Positions 58,701-64,000 of a stretch of DNA of 64,000 bases are shown piece after piece (the first letter of the stretch is position 1; the number at the start of each line of letters is the position of its first letter). Below the pieces are notes generated by a model that searched no databases, was not told where the DNA came from, and worked only from the letters and a program-made list of their open reading frames with translations. Source of the stretch: Nemertoderma westbladi (taxonomy: Eukaryota; Xenacoelomorpha; Nemertodermatida; Nemertodermatidae); NCBI GenBank assembly GCA_032718475.1, contig JAUCBJ010000055.1, positions 1-64,000 on the forward strand, given 5' to 3'. The position numbers and the translations under genes are program-made.

Positions 58701-60053
58701 ATCCGCTTTGAATGTTTCAGGCGCTTCCTCACTCCGTTCCGTAATGTTGATAGCCAGTTTAAGGACCGCGCTCTGACTAAGCTCAGCCTAAGAGACTCAG
58801 CTGCGGAGAAATTAGACAGTACGGGATTCGCCATTTTCAAAGACGTTTGTACACAGAACTTACATTCATCTGTTATACAAAGACCTCGAATACAGACAGG
58901 TTACTCTGTCATGGAGATTCAGACAGTGGGTTCGCTTACTGAGACTTCCGCACCTGTTTCGGCTATACAATTGGAAGATGAACCAATATGCTTAGAATCT
59001 GAGGAGATTCAACCTACAACACCACGGAACAGTGATAACGACTATATTTTAGAATGGTATCAAGGTCCGCAACGTCTCACCGCATATGATTATCGGCATG
59101 CCAACTATGTTACTCGAAAACGTTGCCGATTATGCGCATCGCGAGATCATTTTACCCCTATAGACTCAGATGTACCTTGTTCCTATTTCCATGAACAACC
59201 GATGATGGAGATCTATTGTGCGTATTGCAGACTCAATAACTCGCACATTTTCGCAGTCTGCCCCCAATTTATGACTCAATGCCATCATTGCCAACTTAAA
59301 GGACATGCCAGTTTTGATTGCCCTTTCAACCGCGATTTGGAAAGTGTGGATGAGATGATTACCCTGCGCTACATCCGAGCTTGGGAAGCGAACGCGGATT
59401 TACATTGTGAGGCACGCCATCGCTATTATCCTGGACGCGCCTACGAGGGAGTTTACGCGTTCCATCCTTACCTGTTTGCGTCTGTGGAACAAAAAACACG
59501 CGTACCGAGTTACGAACTAATGAAGCGTGTTGGTGAGTGTATTTCCACCAAATTTGTTCGAAAATATCTTAGGAACGTCAATCCCAACGATATTAGTTCA
59601 TACTCTTTGATTAATTTCATACGCCAAGACCCTGAGTATGGCGATTCATTTATCAACTCGCACCCTGAGTTACAGGAAGAATCTCGACGGCCCTACGAGT
59701 ATCGAGCCCGAGAACGCGAACTAGAAAGAACCATTAAACCTCGCAAGTTTCTCACCACTCGCGGTCCACCCACCGCCATTGTCCAGACGACTCGTCAGGG
59801 ACCTGTGGAAGCTGCTGTACTCAAACGCGCTTTAAAGGCCGTTAGACCTCGCTCCACCGATGTTGATGTCGATCAACCAGGTACCTCGACCGGTGGATAT
59901 ACCGACCGTAATCCTAAACCTTCCGATGCAATTGTATTGCACCCTTCACCCAGGAGTTATAGCCCTCCTAGTAAAGTGGCTCGCCCCAAAGAGAGGAAGA
60001 CTCTTGCTAGCCTCAAGAAACTGCGTAAACGCCGTCCGCGTAAGAAAGACTAA
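55799..60053 (+). pseudogene. BEL ORF3: large extra ORF with DEDD exonuclease-like domain and zinc knuckles
   Basis: About 1,418 codons from ATG 55799 to TAA 60051-60053, broken only by TAA at 56258 and a +1 shift near 56550; copy 2 is open at both places. Residues about 220-250 hold a Cys/His cluster (YYCDECPRPN, RHKH, CAKH). A coiled coil follows at about 365-465. Residues about 711-935 resemble a DEDD-type 3'-5' exonuclease: VVTYDNEGS (Exo I, D-x-E; Asp at 57951), KIGSAVYGDLQNDF (Exo II; Asp at 58254) and PFVDTQLIAPW (58296-58328). The Exo III Tyr-x3-Asp is not clear (YSFMS is the nearest), so activity is uncertain. CCHC-type motifs lie at about 1109-1175, including CHHCQLKGHASFDC, and the tail is strongly basic. 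No signal peptide or membrane span is seen, so it is not an obvious env. The protein probably binds nucleic acid; its role in the element is unknown. I recognise no full-length relative. Confidence 0.7.
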
Positions 60054-60131
60054 CTGTTTATAGTATTTTTATATTTTAGAAACTGTGATTTTTTATATTT
60101 TATATAATTAAATCCCATTTTCTGGGAGCGG
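60054..60131 (+). other. ORF3-LTR junction with possible polypurine tract
   Basis: These 78 bases are AT-rich and end CTGGGAGCGG directly before the LTR. GGGAGCGG is a weak candidate for the polypurine tract that primes plus-strand DNA. Confidence 0.45.
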
Positions 60132-61311
60132 TGTAAAAGCTTTTGTGGGATATAACTGGCTTTTTCCATTTGTAATCCAGTTTCTCCCTCGGCAGCCCAA
60201 ATACTCTAAACCCTTACTCTTCTAGTAGCATAATCCGTGCGCTGGTTGGCTTATTTACTGCTCTTTCCATTCAACCATCCAATCCGAACTGTATTCAGAG
60301 CTGTGTTACGGCCAATCACGGCGATGTAGGCCTGTGTGGGCGGCTATGGAGCCTGTGTAGACTGAGGGCTACACAATACATACATGAATGGAATCTTTAG
60401 AATCTGGAGTTTTGCCAATCAGAGATTACCTCTTTGTGGGTAAAAGGTACCTCGAGTCACAAGATAGGGAGTTGTGACGTTTTTCCCAGCATTAAGAACA
60501 TCGCTGTGGAATGTTTTTGATTTTTCTAACATCGAAACGTCCTTAATTATAAAATCATCAAACTGTTATCAGACAGATCAGCAGCAGATCACACACACTG
60601 CACCATACTGACTAAAACTGCTTTTCACCGCATTTTACTGCTATTTACTGTGTTATTAATTGTATCGTTCGTTTACATATCATTATTGGGAAGAATATTG
60701 ATAACGATCCGAAACCCCAATCTTCTTGATACACTAAGGTTAGAGAGACAGGTTACATATAGCAATTGCGACATACCTTACCGTGGTCTGTAGTGAGTTC
60801 AATGCTATCTAATAGGACCTACAAATGTCGGTTGTTATTCTCTTTATATATGATTAAAATCAGTAAATATCGGCAATTCAGTGTGCGGTTGTGTGCAATA
60901 GTCTATGTGTGCTTGACTGAATAACAAAGCATTTCCTAAAGAATGCACTTTGGTGATTTATAAGACATCTGTTGTGTATAGTGTAAGACATAGCTCTGTT
61001 TAAATAGATAGAGCGCCACGTCCTAAAGGAACTGCTAATATTTCCCGAAAGTGAATAATATTTGTCAGTGATTATATATTAACGATCAATCGAATAGTAC
61101 GGTAGGCCTGCACCGCAATCAAATCAAATTAAGGCATCCGAATCCAGTCTCCCAGGTATATCCAGCGGGTGAATGGTTGCGCACAGACTGGCTTCGACTA
61201 ATGTTAGAAATATCGATGTTCAATACTTGTCATAGGCTGGAGTAGATTTATAACCTAGAAGACATATAGATTTGGTGGGTTAAACTGCCAGAGGTCTTGA
61301 AAGCGTGAACA
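60132..61311 (+). mobile_element. 3' LTR of the giant BEL element
   Basis: It is 1180 bp, the same length as the 5' LTR, with about a dozen single-base differences seen by eye (for example GCGTGAACA against GCGCGAACA at the end). It is followed by the target duplication AGAGT. Confidence 0.93.
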
Positions 61312-62435
61312 AGAGTAGTGTCATCCGCAAATAGAGTAGATATTAGGTTAGTGGCGTTAGGAAGGTCATTAATGTAGAGTAGGAATAGAAGTGGTGACAG
61401 GGTAGATCCTTGCGGAACACCACAAGTTATAGGTTCTAGGGGGGATGAGCAGTCGTCAATAACAACTGATTGTGTTCGGTTAGACAAAAAACTTTCTATT
61501 AGTTGATTAGGAAGGCCTCTGATACCGTATGCATCGAGTTTGTCTAATAGGATTTTGTGGTTGAGAGTATCAAAGGCCTTCCTAAGGTCTATAAATATTG
61601 CACATGTAGAATGTTTATCATCTAGTGCTTTGCGGATGTGTTCTAGCACAGAAAGTAAAGCGTGGGAAGTTGAAGTTTTAGGTCTAAAACCATATTGACA
61701 TGTCGTAAGGATAGAAAATTTAGTAATATAAGACTGGAGTTGAGAGGCAATTATTTGTTCGTATATCTTAGTTAATACAGGTAGTATTGATATTGGCTTA
61801 AAGTTATTGGGGTCGGTAGGATCGCCCCCTTTGAAGGAAGCAATAACTTTAGCGGACTTGAGAGTTGTTGGATAGAAGCCATGGGAGATTGATAGGTTTA
61901 TTAAATAACTTAGATGAGTAGATAGAGGTTCAGCCGCTAGCCGTAAAAGTTTAGTCGGAAAGTTGTCATTAGAAGCAGAGTTAGGGTTTAAGTGTAACAG
62001 GTAATACTGGACTTCTACCGGGGAAGTTTCGGAGAGGGAAAATGAATTAGATCTGCTATTTTTAATGTGCCTAAGTGGTGAGCGTATAGAGCGCGGGATT
62101 TCATTGGCTAGCGTAGGACCAATAGAAGAAAAGTGCTTATTCAAGATGGTTGCAATACGCGTTGGATCTGTAACGGTTTCTGTAGCACTGCCTGAACGAA
62201 TATTAATTTTTTTAGGTGTAGCTAATTTAGTAGATTTATTGAGTGCGCTATTTATAATTATCCAAGTTTTACGCGGGTTATTACTGTTTTGTTTGAATTG
62301 CGTTGAATAATAAGTTTTCTCAGCTGAACGTAAAGTTGAGGTCAATTGATTCCTATAAATTTTGTACTTTCTATGGTTGGACTCCGATGGTGACTTAATA
62401 TAAGCCTTATACAATTTATTTTTTTTATTGTGCAA
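61312..62435 (-). pseudogene. LINE reverse transcriptase (5' part), interrupted at the catalytic box
   Basis: The minus-strand RT reads NPNSASNDNFPTKLL, SFKGGDPTDPNNFKPIS, CQYGFRPKTSTSHALLS, FIDLRKAFDTLNH, CGVPQGSTLSPLLFLLYIND and LFADDTTL, where the giant BEL element is inserted. The rest of the RT is at 32891-33770 and continues in frame across the target site. The start of the frame at 62435 is offset by one base from the endonuclease frame at a run of eight T (62420-62427), so a small homopolymer indel separates the two halves. The motifs fit the CR1/L2/Jockey group. Confidence 0.85.
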
Positions 62436-63841
62436 TTTATTAAATTATTGGTCATCCAAGGTTTATGCGGCACTTTCTGGGTGGGGATTGTTTTTTTTGT
62501 AATATGTTTAGTACATATATCCGATAGGTTGCTATAGAAACACTCAAATTTTTCTTTCGGTGGTATATTTGGTGATGAGTACGACCACGAAGCTGGTGAT
62601 TTCTTATCTCTCAAAAATTTGGGAGAGTTAAATTTTGAAAAGTCAAAGACAGTGCGGTTTTTTTGGGGATTAAAGTGAACTGAATATTTTTGAAAAATAC
62701 AAAAGGTCGGAAAGTGATCTGTAGTGCCTATTTTTAATTGAAAAACACCTGACGAGGAAAATGAAGTAGTAATGTTAGTAATAATATGATCGATAAGACT
62801 TTCAGAATAAGGAGTTACACGTGTGGGTTGATTAATAAGCTGAACGAAACCATATGAATTAATTAAATCTATATATTGTTTGGGCTTGAGTTCCATCGCT
62901 TTTAGTAGATCTATGTTAAAATCACCTGTAATTATTACATCGTATTTGTGGTCAGTTAGATTCTTTAATGTAGTTTCTAGACTAGGGAGAAAAGTATCAA
63001 GATGGACTGGATCGGGGCGGTATATAGAGCCTATTATAAGTGGTTTTGAGTTTAGGCGGGAGACTTGGATCCATGAATTTTCAAGGCCCGGCATTTTTAG
63101 GTCAACCCGCTCGGTCGTGTCAAGTGATTTATTTACATAAATCGCAGCGCCACCTCTGTGGAGTTTACCAGTGGTCCTGTTGTCTAGAAAGGGGTCAGCA
63201 TATCCGTATTTGTCCAGTTTTATAGGGTCAATACAGTCGTCGTCAGTTGCAAAGGTTTCAGTGAATGTCAGAATGTCAAATTGAGATTTAATAGTCAATA
63301 AAAAATCAGTTATAGCGGATAAATTGGATGATAGACTCCTACAGTTCAAGTTAAAAATGGATAGCGATGGTGATTTTTTTAGGTTAGAGAATTCACTATT
63401 AAATTTACCTTCTGAATAATAACCTTTGTCAATATTTAAATTAATTAAATTACTATCGGGGTCTAAGCTTCTAAATGGTTGGTATAAGATACCCGATGTG
63501 GATAGGTCATCCTCCGGGGTTGGAGTAGACCCATCCCCATGGGTTGGTTCAAACACATCAGAATCATTTACGTGGATAAAAGAGAATGGAAAAGTGTCAC
63601 AATGACAATTGTAGCATATTAAAGGCCATTGTGTGGTAGTAACTTCTTGAGCAGAGAGACATGTGCCGCATGGTATATGGAAAATATTATTACACTGACT
63701 ACACAAAAATTTTGGATCGGTAAGTTCGAGCTTTGAGAAACAAAAATGACATGATCTGCAAGCAGGAGTAGGAAGGGATGGTAAGATGGGGCGAGAATGG
63801 TTAGAGATGGAGGTGTGAGGATTTAGAAATGAGACAGACAT
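62342..63841 (-). pseudogene. LINE ORF2 N-terminal half: PHD-like zinc finger and APE endonuclease
   Basis: About 499 residues on the minus strand. Residues about 28-80 form a Cys/His zinc-binding region (CRSCHFCF, FLCSQCNNIFHIPCGTC, ICYNCHC) of PHD/RING-like spacing. The endonuclease follows from about residue 165: FNLNCRSLSS, FTETFAT, RGGAAIYV, IGSIYRPD, ITGDFNIDL, LIDHIITN and TTDHFPTF. The frame shifts after about residue 465 at a homopolymer, and the RT continues in another frame. Bases 63842-64000 should contain its 5' UTR or ORF1 boundary, where I see nothing else. Confidence 0.85.
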
Positions 63842-64000
63842 GAGATGATTAAAAGAAAGAGAAGTCTACTTTACTAAAACCGTTTCTTTTAATTGTGAAC
63901 CCGACACCACTGACTGAATGACTAGCCCTGTACTGAAAATATAAACATGTAGAACATACAGTGCACTTTTAAACAAGGATAAGGTAATGTTCATCCTAGT

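Larger units (their letters stand above)
33771..61311 (+). mobile_element. Complete giant BEL/Pao LTR retrotransposon
   Basis: Two 1180-bp LTRs bound it, with TG...CA ends and a perfect 5-bp target duplication AGAGT (33766-33770 and 61312-61316). Removing the LINE (47340-55261) and the MITE (45478-46327) leaves about 18.8 kb, long for a BEL/Pao element. Internal order is a 2.1-kb leader, gag-pol in one frame, a spacer and ORF3, which stops 78 bp before the 3' LTR. BEL/Pao elements usually carry gag-pol only, sometimes with env. Here env is replaced by a large ORF with nuclease-like and zinc-knuckle motifs. The LTRs differ by about a dozen bases by eye, so the insertion is fairly recent. Confidence 0.93.

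Noticed and set aside
55799-60053. Envelope glycoprotein
   Set aside because: No signal peptide, transmembrane anchor, furin-type site or fusion-peptide-like region is visible. Zinc knuckles and a basic tail point to nucleic-acid binding.

Overview
The window is eukaryotic nuclear DNA from an animal, built almost entirely of nested retroelements. It has BEL/Pao LTR retrotransposons, several APE-type LINEs, a tRNA-derived SINE, a TTAA-flanked MITE, and GT-AG introns in the few host exons I can see. Element types and base composition suit a marine invertebrate. A deuterostome such as an echinoderm or hemichordate is plausible but not provable from this sequence alone.

Left part (1-21050). The 5' end of a BEL element lies antisense: LTR 7491-8694, leader 5250-7490, gag start further left. 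It is split by an RTE-like LINE (229-3975, about 26-bp target duplication) and by a solo LTR (4039-5249). Head-to-head with it is a sense copy of the same family (8695-21050) with a truncated 5' LTR, a decayed gag-pol, a 1.6-kb noncoding spacer, the first third of an extra ORF (ORF3), and a truncated 3' LTR.

Middle (21051-33770). This holds fragments of two other BEL lineages and of several LINEs, a SINE, a 142-146-bp tandem repeat and a G-rich tract. Two pieces of probable host genes lie on the minus strand: two exons that splice in phase into a ShKT-type cysteine-rich domain, and an exon with 22-residue repeats followed by an EGF-like domain.

Right part (33771-61311). This is a complete giant BEL/Pao element with two 1180-bp LTRs about 1% apart and a 5-bp target duplication (AGAGT). 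It sits inside a minus-strand LINE whose halves lie at about 32890-33770 and 61312-63841. Without its own insertions (a piggyBac-like MITE at 45478-46327 and a CR1/L2-type LINE at 47340-55261) it is about 18.8 kb. Its order is LTR, 2.1-kb leader, gag-pol in one frame, noncoding spacer, ORF3 of about 1,418 codons, LTR.

The most novel item is ORF3. It occupies the env position but shows no signal peptide or membrane anchor. It carries what looks like a DEDD-type 3'-5' exonuclease fold, CCHC zinc knuckles and a basic tail. The inserted CR1-like LINE is also unusual. Its ORF1 joins a SAP motif to an SGNH esterase and PEPQRGSY repeats, its ORF2 opens with a multi-pass membrane region ending in a 2A-like motif, and its 5' end is tandemly duplicated (1107 bp). 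All homology calls are from reading motifs by eye; no database search was run.
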